DNA from: Rhodocyclales bacterium
GTDB taxonomy: Bacteria; Pseudomonadota; Gammaproteobacteria; Burkholderiales; Rhodocyclaceae
DNA length: 64,000 bases
Reading direction: 5' to 3'
Assembly (NCBI GenBank): GCA_016214145.1
Contig: JACRPA010000006.1
Span: 186,001 to 250,000 of the forward strand
Shown: positions 17,237 through 26,043 of the stretch, in pieces
Numbering within the stretch: the first letter of the stretch is position 1
How the letters are laid out: every line of letters starts with the position of its first letter
Position numbers and translations under genes: made by a program
The notes under the pieces: model-generated
What the model saw: only the letters and a program-made list of their open reading frames with translations
The model's database searches: none
What the model was told of the DNA's origin: nothing

Positions 17237-17592
17237 AGCGGCGATTGGTGGACATCGCCCACGCCCGCAGCGGCGACAAGGGCGACCGCTGCGACCTCGG
17301 CCTGTTCGCGCCCGACGCGGCAACCTACGCCGTGCTGAAGCGCGAAGTCACGCCGGAGCGCATCGCGCGGCACTTCGCCGGCATGGCCAGCGGCCCGATC
17401 GAGCTGTATCCGCTCGACAACCTGCTGGCGCTGAAGATCGTGCTCAACGGCGCGCTGCAGGGCGGCGCGGCGCGTTCCCTGCGCAGCGACAATCTGGGAA
17501 AATGCGCCGCCGCGGCGTTGCTGCGCATGGAGATAGTGATACCACCGGATTTCGTCATTCCCGCGAAAGCGGGAATCCAGAACAATGCGTGA
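17233..17592 (+). CDS. AtuA-type ferredoxin-fold partner protein with repeat-derived C-terminus
   Basis: A 119-residue protein matching the C-terminal domain of long AtuA proteins (DIAHARSGDKGDRCDLGLFA). Its start overlaps the atuA stop as ATGA, so the two are translationally coupled. The native fold probably ends near residue 105. The last residues, FVIPAKAGIQNNA, are the translation of a palindromic repeat unit (17553-17580) that has replaced the original end of the gene. Function presumably follows AtuA. The stop codon overlaps the start region of the GIY-YIG gene. Confidence 0.85.
   Translation: MKRRLVDIAHARSGDKGDRCDLGLFAPDAATYAVLKREVTPERIARHFAGMASGPIELYPLDNLLALKIVLNGALQGGAARSLRSDNLGKCAAAALLRMEIVIPPDFVIPAKAGIQNNA
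17553..17580 (+). repeat. ATTCCC...GGGAAT unit upstream of the GIY-YIG gene
   Basis: A 28-bp unit with the hairpin ATTCCCGCGAAAGCGGGAAT, identical to the left unit at 8176-8203. It encodes FVIPAKAGIQ at the end of the AtuA partner and stops 4 bp before the GIY-YIG start codon. Confidence 0.9.
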
Positions 17593-17878
17593 AATGCGGC
17601 CATGCGTATATATCCTGGCAAGCAAGAGAAACGGCACGCTTTACATAGGTGTGACCAGCGACCTCCTCAAACGCGTCTGGGAGCACAAGAACAATCTGGT
17701 TGAGGGGTTCACGAAGAAGTACGCCGTGCATCGGCTTGTGTACTACGAGATGCTTGAGGATATGGAATCAGCCATCCAGCGCGAGAAGCAATTGAAGAAA
17801 TGGAATCGTGATTGGAAGATCGATTTGATCGAAAAGGACAACCCGGAATGGACCGATTTGCACGATTCGCTAATTTAA
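17585..17878 (+). CDS. Small GIY-YIG nuclease domain protein
   Basis: A 97-residue single-domain protein of the GIY-YIG superfamily (YhbQ/UPF0213-like). The core reads YIL (9-11), then YIG (20-22), Arg30 and His34, followed by the helix with REKQLKKWNR, so the catalytic residues seem intact. Start is the first ATG at 17585, with an alternative Met at residue 4. Its base composition is lower in GC than its neighbours. It lies between palindromic repeats of one family and interrupts the atuA operon. A nuclease acting on those hairpins is a plausible role, but this is inference; the cellular role of small GIY-YIG proteins is generally poorly known. Confidence 0.85.
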   Translation: MREMRPCVYILASKRNGTLYIGVTSDLLKRVWEHKNNLVEGFTKKYAVHRLVYYEMLEDMESAIQREKQLKKWNRDWKIDLIEKDNPEWTDLHDSLI

Positions 17879-17880
17879 CT

Positions 17881-17953
17881 CGTCATTCCCGCGAACGCGG
17901 GAATCCAGCAACAACCTGGATTCCGGGTTCCGCTTCGCGGCCCCGGAATGACG
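17881..17953. repeat. REPIN downstream of the GIY-YIG gene
   Basis: An intact unit (17881-17908, ATTCCCGCGAACGCGGGAAT) is followed by an inverted diverged unit (17916-17953, TGGATTCCGGG...CCCCGGAATGACG). The ATG in the terminal GGAATGACG is the first possible start of the following enoyl-CoA hydratase gene. Confidence 0.88.
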
Positions 17954-18736
17954 GCAAATTACGGTGACGAAGTGAACGTCCGCATCGAAAAGAAGGACCG
18001 CGTCACCACGGTGATCCTCGACCGCCCGCAGAAGCGCAACGCCGTCGACCGGCCGACGGCCACGGCGCTGGCCGAGGCCTTCCGCGCCTTCGAGGCCGAT
18101 CCCGAATCGGATGTCGCCGTGCTGTGGGGCGCGGGCGGACACTTCTGCGCCGGCGCCGACCTGCAGGGCTTCGCCGGCGAGGCGACGCGCAACAGCCTCT
18201 CGCCGGAAGGCGACGGGCCGATGGGGCCGACGCGCATGCTGCTGTCGAAGCCGGTGATCGCTGCCGTCTCCGGCTACTGCGTCGCCGGCGGACTGGAGCT
18301 GGCTTGCTGGTGCGACCTGCGCGTGGCGGAGCGGAGCGCAGTGTTCGGCGTTTTCTGCCGCCGCTTCGGCGTGCCGCTCATCGACGGCGGCACGCTGCGG
18401 CTGCCGCGGCTGATCGGCCAGTCGCGCGCGCTCGACATGATCCTCACCGGCCGGCCGGTCGGCGCCGAGGAGGCGCTGGCGATGGGGCTGGCCAACCGCG
18501 TCGTCGCCGACGGCGCGGCGCGCGCAGCGGCCGAGGCGCTGGCGGCGGAATTGGTGCGATACCCGCAGGCCTGCCTGCGCCACGACCGGCTGTCCAGCTA
18601 CGAACAATGGAGCCTGCCGCTGCCGCAGGCCATGGCAAACGAGTTCAAACACGGCCAGGCGACACTGGAAAGCGGCGAATGGCTGGCAGGCGCCGCCCGC
18701 TTCGGCAAGGGGGAAGGAAAACATGGCGCGTTCTGA
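17948..18736 (+). CDS. Enoyl-CoA hydratase / isomerase family protein
   Basis: A 262-residue crotonase. The oxyanion-hole segments are GAGGHFCAGADLQGF and SGYCVAGGLELACW. The position where classical hydratases carry a catalytic Glu reads CRRFGVPLIDGG, so the exact reaction is uncertain. The ATG at 17948 lies inside the flanking REPIN; a GTG eight codons downstream (17972, reading VNVRIEKKDRV) fits family N-termini better and may be the ancestral start. It overlaps the following tetR by 14 bp. Confidence 0.88.
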   Translation: MTANYGDEVNVRIEKKDRVTTVILDRPQKRNAVDRPTATALAEAFRAFEADPESDVAVLWGAGGHFCAGADLQGFAGEATRNSLSPEGDGPMGPTRMLLSKPVIAAVSGYCVAGGLELACWCDLRVAERSAVFGVFCRRFGVPLIDGGTLRLPRLIGQSRALDMILTGRPVGAEEALAMGLANRVVADGAARAAAEALAAELVRYPQACLRHDRLSSYEQWSLPLPQAMANEFKHGQATLESGEWLAGAARFGKGEGKHGAF

Positions 18737-19343
18737 AAGAAAACCGGCACCGCGCAAGGCGGTGGCGGCCGACGAGGGCAACCGCCGCTCGGAACTGATC
18801 CGCGCGGCCGGCCGGCTGTTCGTCGACAAGGGCTTCGATGCCACCACCATCCGCGACATCGCCGACGCCGTCGGCATGCGCTCAGGCAGCCCCTTCTACC
18901 ATTTCAAGAGCAAGCAGGACATGCTCAAGGCGGTGATGATCGAGGGCCTGCAGGCGGCGCTTGACGCCCAGCAGGAAGCGGTGGCCGGCCTGAAGGATCC
19001 CGAGGAGAAGTTCCGCGCCCTGGTGAAGAGCCACCTGCGCATCATCCTCGAGGACCACACCGAGTTCCCGGTGCTGCTCTACGAATGGCGCGCCCTGTCG
19101 GAGGAATCGCGCGCGGAGGTGATCGCCGTCAAGGACCGCTACGAGGCGGTCTGGCAACCTGTGCTGCGCGATTTGAAGAAGGCCGGCCGCATCGGCGACG
19201 ACGGCAAGGTGGCGCGCCTGCTGCTCTTCGGCGCGCTCAACTGGACCGTGCAGTGGTACCGGCCGGACGGCGGCTTCACCCTCGACCAGATCGCCGAACG
19301 GGCCATCGACTTCTTTCTCTGCAACATGACCGGCAAACGCTGA
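18723..19343 (+). CDS. TetR family transcriptional regulator
   Basis: A 206-residue TetR regulator with an N-terminal basic tail (ARSERKPAPRKAVAADEG) and a clear helix-turn-helix (TTIRDIADAVGMRSGSPFYHF). The SGSPFYHFKSKQDML pattern resembles regulators of acyl-CoA pathways such as FadR/PsrA-like TetR proteins, so it probably senses an acyl-CoA and controls the surrounding catabolic genes. It overlaps the hydratase gene by 14 bp and is followed by a coupled small membrane protein gene. Confidence 0.9.
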   Translation: MARSERKPAPRKAVAADEGNRRSELIRAAGRLFVDKGFDATTIRDIADAVGMRSGSPFYHFKSKQDMLKAVMIEGLQAALDAQQEAVAGLKDPEEKFRALVKSHLRIILEDHTEFPVLLYEWRALSEESRAEVIAVKDRYEAVWQPVLRDLKKAGRIGDDGKVARLLLFGALNWTVQWYRPDGGFTLDQIAERAIDFFLCNMTGKR

Positions 19344-19687
19344 TGATCTTCGCCCTCACCCTCCTGCTGCCGCTGCTGGCGCTCGCTGTCTGGGCCTTCT
19401 GGCGCCTGTCGCCGCAGCCGGCGGATCCGCGGCCGGTGCTCTGGTTCAACTGGGCGGTGACGATTCTGTCCCTGGCGCTCTGCGTGGCGGTCGTGATTTA
19501 CGTGCGGCTGACGATGACCGGATCGACGGATCACGCCTGGTGGCCGGTGGTGTCGGCCTTCTACGGCCTGGTGGCGATTCCGCTCTGCCTCGCCGTCGGT
19601 GGCGGCATCCGCCGCTTGATCTTCGGCAGCCGCGAAACGGCCAAGCCGCTGGAGATTTCGCAGGACCTTTCGAAGACGCGGTTTTAA
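19343..19687 (+). CDS. Small membrane protein, unknown function
   Basis: A 114-residue protein with three predicted membrane helices (IFALTLLLPLLALAVWAF; WAVTILSLALCVAVVIYV; VVSAFYGLVAIPLCLAVGGG) and a charged C-terminal tail. I do not recognise a family. Its ATG overlaps the tetR stop (TGATGA), so it is translationally coupled. Its stop overlaps the end of the convergent nitronate monooxygenase gene by 4 bp. Confidence 0.8.
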   Translation: MIFALTLLLPLLALAVWAFWRLSPQPADPRPVLWFNWAVTILSLALCVAVVIYVRLTMTGSTDHAWWPVVSAFYGLVAIPLCLAVGGGIRRLIFGSRETAKPLEISQDLSKTRF

Positions 19688-20643
19688 GCGACGGCCGGAC
19701 TCGCCGGCAGCGCGCAGGCGGCGCGATATTCCGCGGCGAGCCGCGCCACCAGTTCAGACGTTGTCGGAATGTCGTGGATGGTCGACACGCCGTGGCCGGC
19801 GCTCCAGGTGTCTCGCCAGGCCTTCGCCCCCGAGCCGAAATCCTCCTTGGCGGAGGTCGAGCCCAGCATGTCCTTGCTGTAGCCGGCCTGCTCCAGGCTG
19901 GGCCAGAGAAAGTTGGCGTAGGTGCCGGTGATGGCCGGGGTGTAGACGATGTCCTTCGCCGTGCAGTCGAGGATCATCTGCTTGTAGTCCGCCGTCGCCA
20001 TGGATTCCTGCGTGGCGATGAAGCGCGTGCCCATGTAGGCGAAGTCGGCGCCCACGACTTCCGCCGCGCGCACCGAGGCGCCGTCGGAAATCGCCCCGCC
20101 GAGCACCAGCGGACCGTCCCAGAATTCGCGGATCTCGCGCACCAGCGAGAAGGCGCTCTGCGTGCCGGCATGCCCGCCGGCGCCGCCGGCGACGCAGACG
20201 ATGCCGTCCACGCCGGCCGCGATGGCCTTCTTCGCGTGGTAGGCGTGGATGACGTCGCTGAAGACCACCCCGCCGTAGCCGTGCACCGCCTTCACCACCT
20301 CGCCGGGATGGCCGAGGCTGGTGATGACGAAGGGCACCTTGTGCTTCACCACCAGGGCGAAATCCTGCGCCAGGCGCTGGTTCGAGTGGTGCAGGATGAG
20401 ATTGACTCCATAAGGCGCAATCGCAGCCGAGGGATTGGCGGCCATCGCCGCGCCCAGCTCGGCGTTGATCAGCGTCAGCCACTCGTCGAGCACCTCGATC
20501 GGGCGCGCATTCAGCGTCGGGAAAGTGCCCGCCACGCCGGCCTTGCAGGCGGCAATGACCAGATGCGGGCCTGAAACGAGAAACATTGGCGCAGCGATGA
20601 CCGGTGCGGTCATGCGACCGCGAAAGAGTGACGGAACTGTCAT
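19684..20643 (-). CDS. Nitronate monooxygenase family flavoprotein
   Basis: A 319-residue FMN-dependent TIM-barrel protein of the nitronate monooxygenase / 2-nitropropane dioxygenase family. Supporting segments are APMFLVSGPHLVIAACKAG at the start, VAGGAGGHAG near residue 170 and VLGGAISDGASVRAAEVVGADFAYMGTRFIAT for the phosphate-binding end. Members oxidise alkyl nitronates, but many in catabolic clusters have unknown substrates. The start codon follows the preceding 44-codon gene after one base (TGACATG), so it is translationally coupled to it and to the MFS gene. Confidence 0.9.
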   Translation of the reverse strand: MTVPSLFRGRMTAPVIAAPMFLVSGPHLVIAACKAGVAGTFPTLNARPIEVLDEWLTLINAELGAAMAANPSAAIAPYGVNLILHHSNQRLAQDFALVVKHKVPFVITSLGHPGEVVKAVHGYGGVVFSDVIHAYHAKKAIAAGVDGIVCVAGGAGGHAGTQSAFSLVREIREFWDGPLVLGGAISDGASVRAAEVVGADFAYMGTRFIATQESMATADYKQMILDCTAKDIVYTPAITGTYANFLWPSLEQAGYSKDMLGSTSAKEDFGSGAKAWRDTWSAGHGVSTIHDIPTTSELVARLAAEYRAACALPASPAVA

Positions 20644-20644
20644 G

Positions 20645-20779
20645 TCAGTTGCAGAAGAAAATGCGGTTCGCGAAATCTACCACGGCTTCGGGCTGCAGGT
20701 AGGCGCGGAAGGCCCAGCCGGAGACGAAGGCGGCGACGGCAATCGCCGCGACGGCCATGACAAGCCGGAGCGGCTTCAT
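20645..20779 (-). CDS. 44-residue membrane peptide coupled to MFS and nitronate monooxygenase genes
   Basis: The reading frame MKPLRLVMAVAAIAVAAFVS... runs 44 codons. It has one membrane helix near the N-terminus and a short periplasmic or cytoplasmic tail ending DFANRIFFCN. Its ATG overlaps the MFS stop (ATGA) and its TGA is one base before the nitronate monooxygenase ATG. This double coupling, with no unused bases, is the main evidence that it is a real gene. No family is recognised; the layout suggests a small subunit or membrane anchor. Confidence 0.7.
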   Translation of the reverse strand: MKPLRLVMAVAAIAVAAFVSGWAFRAYLQPEAVVDFANRIFFCN

Positions 20780-22002
20780 GATCGCGCTGGCTGCGTCGAG
20801 AGGCGCGCCATGGGCCGCTCGTCCACCGGCAGGTTGAGCAGCGCCGCCACCGCGCCCAGCGCGATGCAGATCATCCAGACGATGTCGTAGGAGCCGGTCT
20901 TGTCGTAGAGCAGGCCGCCCAGCCAGACGCCGAGGAAGCTGCCGACCTGGTGGCTGAAGAAGACGAAGCCCGACAGCATGGCGAGGTAGCGCACGCCGAA
21001 GATCTGCGCCACCAGGCCGTTGGTCAGCGGCACCGTGCCGAGCCAGAGGAAGCCCATCGCCGCCGCGAAGACGCCCACCGACCACGACGACAGCGGCGCG
21101 GCGAGGAAGCCGACGATGACGGCGCTGCGCGCGAGATAGATCACCGCCAGCAGTTTCTTCTTCGACCAGCGGCCGCCGAGCTGGCCGAAGCCGTAGGTGC
21201 CGAAGATGTTGAACAGGCCGATCAGCGCCAGCGCCAGCATGCCGACATTGGCCGGCAGCCCCTTGTCGAGGACATAGGAGGGCAGGTGCGCGCCGATGAA
21301 CACCACCTGGAAGCCGCAGACGAAAAAGCCCAGCGTCAGCAGCCAGAAGCCGCGGTGCGAGAAGGCCTCGCGCAGCGCCTCCGCGGTGGATTGCGGGACG
21401 GCATGGCCGCCTTGCTCCGGCCGCACTTCCCTGTTGCCGAAGGCGAGCGGGATCATCATGGCGCCGGCCACTGCCAGGCCGATCAGCGCGCCGTACCAGC
21501 CGAGCGAGCCGATCATGCTCTGGCCGACCGGCACCAGCAGGAACTGGCCGAAGGAGCCCGCCGCGCCGACGATGGCCAGCGCGGAAGCGCGCCGCGCCGG
21601 ATCGACCGCCCGTCCCACCGCGCCGTAGATGGTGGAGAAGGTGGTGCCGGACAGGCCCATGCCGACCAGGATGCCGGCCGAGAAGACGAAGAAGGCGGGG
21701 GTCGTCGAATGCGCCATCAGCACCAGGCCCAGCGCATAGAGCAGGCCGGCGCCGAACACCACGCGCCCGGCGCCGTAGCGGTCCGCCAGCCAGCCGGCGA
21801 AGGGCGCCGCCGCGCCCCACACCAGGTTCTGCACGGCGATGGCGAAGGAGAAGGCCTCGCGGCTCCAGCCGAGCGAGGTCGTCATCGGCTGCATGAAGAG
21901 GCCGAAGGTGTGGCGCAGGCCGAGGCCGAGCGACACGACGATGCTGCCGCAGACGATGAGCCGCAGGGCGTAGCGGCGTGAATCGAAATTCGAAGGGTTC
22001 AC
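20776..22002 (-). CDS. MFS transporter
   Basis: A 408-residue major facilitator with about 12 helices. The GTG start at 22002 (VNPSNFDSRRYALRLIVCG) gives the usual length; longer in-frame starts run into the divergent aldehyde dehydrogenase leader. The first-loop motif reads GWLADRYGAGRV. The family resembles oxalate/formate antiporter-like and monocarboxylate MFS transporters, so an organic acid is a reasonable substrate guess. It heads a three-gene coupled operon with a 44-residue peptide and a nitronate monooxygenase. Confidence 0.88.
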   Translation of the reverse strand: MNPSNFDSRRYALRLIVCGSIVVSLGLGLRHTFGLFMQPMTTSLGWSREAFSFAIAVQNLVWGAAAPFAGWLADRYGAGRVVFGAGLLYALGLVLMAHSTTPAFFVFSAGILVGMGLSGTTFSTIYGAVGRAVDPARRASALAIVGAAGSFGQFLLVPVGQSMIGSLGWYGALIGLAVAGAMMIPLAFGNREVRPEQGGHAVPQSTAEALREAFSHRGFWLLTLGFFVCGFQVVFIGAHLPSYVLDKGLPANVGMLALALIGLFNIFGTYGFGQLGGRWSKKKLLAVIYLARSAVIVGFLAAPLSSWSVGVFAAAMGFLWLGTVPLTNGLVAQIFGVRYLAMLSGFVFFSHQVGSFLGVWLGGLLYDKTGSYDIVWMICIALGAVAALLNLPVDERPMARLSTQPARS

Positions 22003-22106
22003 TTGAGCGGTCGCGCGAATCGGGAATTCCGAATATACACGGGTTGGCCGGTCGAAAAACCCTGCGGCTGGTGTGCTTTCCCGCCGAGGGGTTAAACTGC
22101 AGCATC

Positions 22107-22132
22107 GGCCCCGATCGGGGCCCTGATTTTTT
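22107..22132 (+). terminator. Terminator-like hairpin in the aldehyde dehydrogenase leader
   Basis: GGCCCCGATCGGGGCC (22107-22122) is a perfect 16-bp palindrome followed by CTGATTTTTT, ending 4 bp before the ATG at 22136. It looks like an intrinsic terminator placed inside the leader of the gene it precedes, which could mean attenuation. It may also block transcription entering from upstream. Confidence 0.5.
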
Positions 22133-22135
22133 GAG

Positions 22136-23601
<1,466 letters not shown>

Positions 23602-23605
<4 letters not shown>

Positions 23606-23655
23606 GTCGGGCTTCAGCCCGACAACGGCCTAAGTCGGGCTGAAGCCCGACCTAC
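23602..23655. repeat. REP pair (type A / type A) between aldehyde and alcohol dehydrogenase genes
   Basis: Unit 23602-23623 is GTAG plus stem GTCGGGC, loop TTCA, stem GCCCGAC. Unit 23634-23655 is its inverted copy. The stop codon of the upstream gene is positions 2-4 of the first GTAG. Confidence 0.93.
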
Positions 23656-23668
23656 GACAGGAGAAACA

Positions 23669-24802
23669 ATGAGGATTCGTGCCGCAGTCCTAGACGAGAT
23701 GGGCCGCCCCGGCCCCTATGCGCAGACGCGCCCCGTCGCCATCGAGACCATCGAACTCGATGCGCCCGGCCCGGGCGAGGTGCTGGTGAAGATCACCGCC
23801 GCCGGCCTCTGCCACTCCGATCTGTCCATCATCAACGGCGACCGGCCGCGCGTCATGCCGATGGTGCTCGGCCACGAGGCGGCGGGCATCGTCGAGGCGT
23901 GCGGGCCCGGCGTCACCGATTTGCAGCGCGGCGATGCCGTGGCCCTGGTCTTCGTGCCGAGCTGCGGCCACTGCGCGCCCTGCATGGAGGGGCGCCCCGC
24001 CCTGTGCGAACCGGGCGCCGCCGCCAATGGCGCCGGCACGCTGCTCGGCGGCGGACGCCGCCTGCATCGGCCGGACGGTTCGCAGCTGAACCACCAGGTC
24101 GGCGTCTCCTGCTTCGCCGAATACGCCGTCGTCTCGCGCGGCACGCTGGTGAAGGTCGATGCGGACCTGCCGGCGGACGTCGCCGCGGTGTTCGGCTGCG
24201 CCGTGCTGACCGGCGTCGGCGCCGTCATCAATTCGGCGCGCATTCCGCTCGGCGCCACGGTGGCGATCATCGGCCTCGGCGGCGTCGGCCTCGCCGCGCT
24301 GCTCGGCGCGCATGCCGCCGGCGCGCGCCAGATCGTCGCCATCGACCGCCTCGACGACAAGCTGGAGCGCGCCTACGCCCTCGGCGCCACGCACGCCTTC
24401 AACGCGGACGATCCGGATCTGCTGGCGCAGGTGAAGGCGGCGACGAACGGCGGGGTGGAGTACGCCATCGAGGCGGCGAGTTCGGTGGATGCGCTGGAGG
24501 TCGCCTACAGGATCACGCGACGCGGCGGCACCACGGTGACCTGCAGCCTGCCGCACCCCGACCACCGCTTCCAATTGCAGGCGGTGAACCTGGTAGCCGA
24601 GGAAAGAACGATCAAGGGCTGCTATCTTGGCTCGGCCGTGCCGGCGCGCGACATCCCGCACTACATCGCGCTCTACCACGCGGGCAAGCTGCCGGTGGAC
24701 AAGCTGATCACCTCGAGGATTTCACTTGACGACATCAATGCCGGCTTCGACCGCCTGGCGGCGGGCGAAGCGGTGCGGCAGGTGATCGTTTTTCCTGATT
24801 AG
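23669..24802 (+). CDS. Zinc-dependent alcohol dehydrogenase
   Basis: A 377-residue medium-chain dehydrogenase. Catalytic zinc ligands are in GLCHSD and GHEAAG; the structural zinc cysteines are in CGHCAPCMEGRPALC. The NAD Rossmann motif is GLGGVGLAALLG. The pattern resembles class III-like and aryl or allyl alcohol dehydrogenases. With the adjacent aldehyde dehydrogenase it would turn an alcohol into an acid. Ribosome site AGGAGAAAC lies just after the REP pair. Confidence 0.92.
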   Translation: MRIRAAVLDEMGRPGPYAQTRPVAIETIELDAPGPGEVLVKITAAGLCHSDLSIINGDRPRVMPMVLGHEAAGIVEACGPGVTDLQRGDAVALVFVPSCGHCAPCMEGRPALCEPGAAANGAGTLLGGGRRLHRPDGSQLNHQVGVSCFAEYAVVSRGTLVKVDADLPADVAAVFGCAVLTGVGAVINSARIPLGATVAIIGLGGVGLAALLGAHAAGARQIVAIDRLDDKLERAYALGATHAFNADDPDLLAQVKAATNGGVEYAIEAASSVDALEVAYRITRRGGTTVTCSLPHPDHRFQLQAVNLVAEERTIKGCYLGSAVPARDIPHYIALYHAGKLPVDKLITSRISLDDINAGFDRLAAGEAVRQVIVFPD

Positions 24803-24841
24803 CAATGAACCTCAGCTACGCACGGAAGAGCGTTTTCCTGA

Positions 24842-24903
24842 TGTGGGAGCGGCCTACTGGCCGCGATTGCAGCGAATATCGCGGCCAGTAGGCCGCTCCC
24901 ACA
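24842..24903. repeat. GGAG-type REPIN (second REP class)
   Basis: Arms 24842-24867 and 24878-24903 are perfect 26-bp inverted copies around a 10-base loop. Each arm also folds on itself: GGAG followed by GCGGCC-TACT-GGCCGC. GGAG is the known alternative to GTAG at the foot of REP hairpins, so a different RAYT from the one in this window should act on it. Confidence 0.88.
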
Positions 24904-24927
24904 AAGTCTGCTGAAGATAGTCGCTTA

Positions 24928-25299
24928 TCAGGCGGCGACTGCGGTTTGACGGCGCTTCGGCCGGCGTTCGCCGGCCAGTACGAAATCCGCATCGAGCGAA
25001 CGGATCGGAATGTCGAGATCCGCCGGAATGCGGCCGGATGCCTGCAATGACAGATAGCGCCCGCAGCAGACACGCAGGAAGGACGTGAAGTTGGCGACAT
25101 CGCCGCCGGCTTCAGCGAGTTCGTCGTAGAGCCGGGTGATGAGCTGCGTGACGTTCATGCCGTCGCGCGCGCCGATTTCCTCCAGCACCTGCCAGAAAAG
25201 ATTCTCCAGGCGGAGGCTGGTGGAGACGCCATGCAGGCGCAGCGAGCGGGAACGGCTGCGGTAAAGATCCGGGTCGGCGTTGATGAAGATGCGGCACAT
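24928..25299 (-). CDS. Ribbon-helix-helix domain protein
   Basis: A 123-residue protein with a ribbon-helix-helix core (STSLRLENLFWQVLEEIGARDGMNVTQLITRLYDEL, described here by its end residues S36-L61 region) as in the RHH_4 family. Such proteins are small, probably DNA-binding, and of unknown target. It stands alone between an alcohol dehydrogenase and a PfpI-family gene. The C-terminus is basic (GERRPKRRQ). Start at 25299 follows a GAGGAGGGCG ribosome site. Confidence 0.78.
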   Translation of the reverse strand: MCRIFINADPDLYRSRSRSLRLHGVSTSLRLENLFWQVLEEIGARDGMNVTQLITRLYDELAEAGGDVANFTSFLRVCCGRYLSLQASGRIPADLDIPIRSLDADFVLAGERRPKRRQTAVAA

Positions 25300-25359
25300 C
25301 GCTCGCCCTCCTCTGATTGGACGAGGGCAGGACGCCCTCGCCGGTCAATCTAGCACGCT

Positions 25360-25941
25360 TCAATGGACAATGCGCGTGCCCAGCACCTGCAGGAACTGGG
25401 CAATCCAGTCGGGATGGGCCGGCCAGGCCGGCGCCGTCACCAGGTTGCCGTCGGTGGCCGCGGCGGTGATGGCGATGTCGGCGTAGCTGCCGCCGGCCAG
25501 TTCCACTTCGGCGCGGCAGGCCGGGTAGGCCGAGCACTTGCGGCCCTTCAGCACGCCCGCCGCGGCCAGCACTTGCGCGCCATGGCAGATCGCCGCCACC
25601 GGCTTCTTCGCGTCGAAGAAGTGGCGCACGACATCGAGCACTTTCGGATTCAGCCGCAGGTATTCGGGCGCCCGCCCGCCGGGGATGACCAGCGCGTCGT
25701 ATTCGGCCGGCTTGACGTCATCGAAGGTCGCGTTGAGGCTGAAGTTGTGGCCGCGCTTCTCGGAATAGGTCTGCTGCCCCTCGAAGTCGTGGATGGCAGT
25801 GGCGACGGCGTCGCCCGACTTCTTGTCCGGGCAGACGGCGTGCACGGTGTGGCCCACCGCCTGCAGCGCCTGGAAAGGCACCATGATTTCGTAGTCCTCG
25901 CCGAAGTCGCCGACGAGCATGAGTATGCGTTTGCCTGACAT
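25360..25941 (-). CDS. DJ-1/PfpI family protein
   Basis: A 193-residue class I glutamine-amidotransferase-like protein. The nucleophile elbow reads [14 protein letters not shown] with the conserved Cys, and the early Glu/Asp region [14 protein letters not shown] fits the PfpI/YhbO group. Members act as proteases, deglycases or chaperones, and their true role is debated. The 54-codon later half ([20 protein letters not shown]) is typical. It appears monocistronic. Confidence 0.9.
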   Translation of the reverse strand: MSGKRILMLVGDFGEDYEIMVPFQALQAVGHTVHAVCPDKKSGDAVATAIHDFEGQQTYSEKRGHNFSLNATFDDVKPAEYDALVIPGGRAPEYLRLNPKVLDVVRHFFDAKKPVAAICHGAQVLAAAGVLKGRKCSAYPACRAEVELAGGSYADIAITAAATDGNLVTAPAWPAHPDWIAQFLQVLGTRIVH

Positions 25942-26043
25942 GTTCTGTCTCCTGTGAATGGATGGGGCGCCTCCCGCGGAAGCGTACCGGCCATTCTTTC
26001 AGGCGCAGGAAGGGGCAGGGTGGTAAGGGAATACCGCAGCCGG

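Larger units (their letters stand above)
17553..17953 (+). mobile_element. Candidate mobile module: GIY-YIG nuclease bracketed by palindromic repeats
   Basis: A GIY-YIG gene is bounded by a repeat unit on its left (17553-17580) and a full REPIN on its right (17881-17953). The module sits inside an otherwise tightly spaced catabolic operon, altering the end of the gene before it and the start of the gene after it. The same repeats occur without the nuclease at 8176 and 11475, as expected of a non-autonomous element mobilised by a nuclease encoded elsewhere. Mobility is inferred, not shown. Confidence 0.45.
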
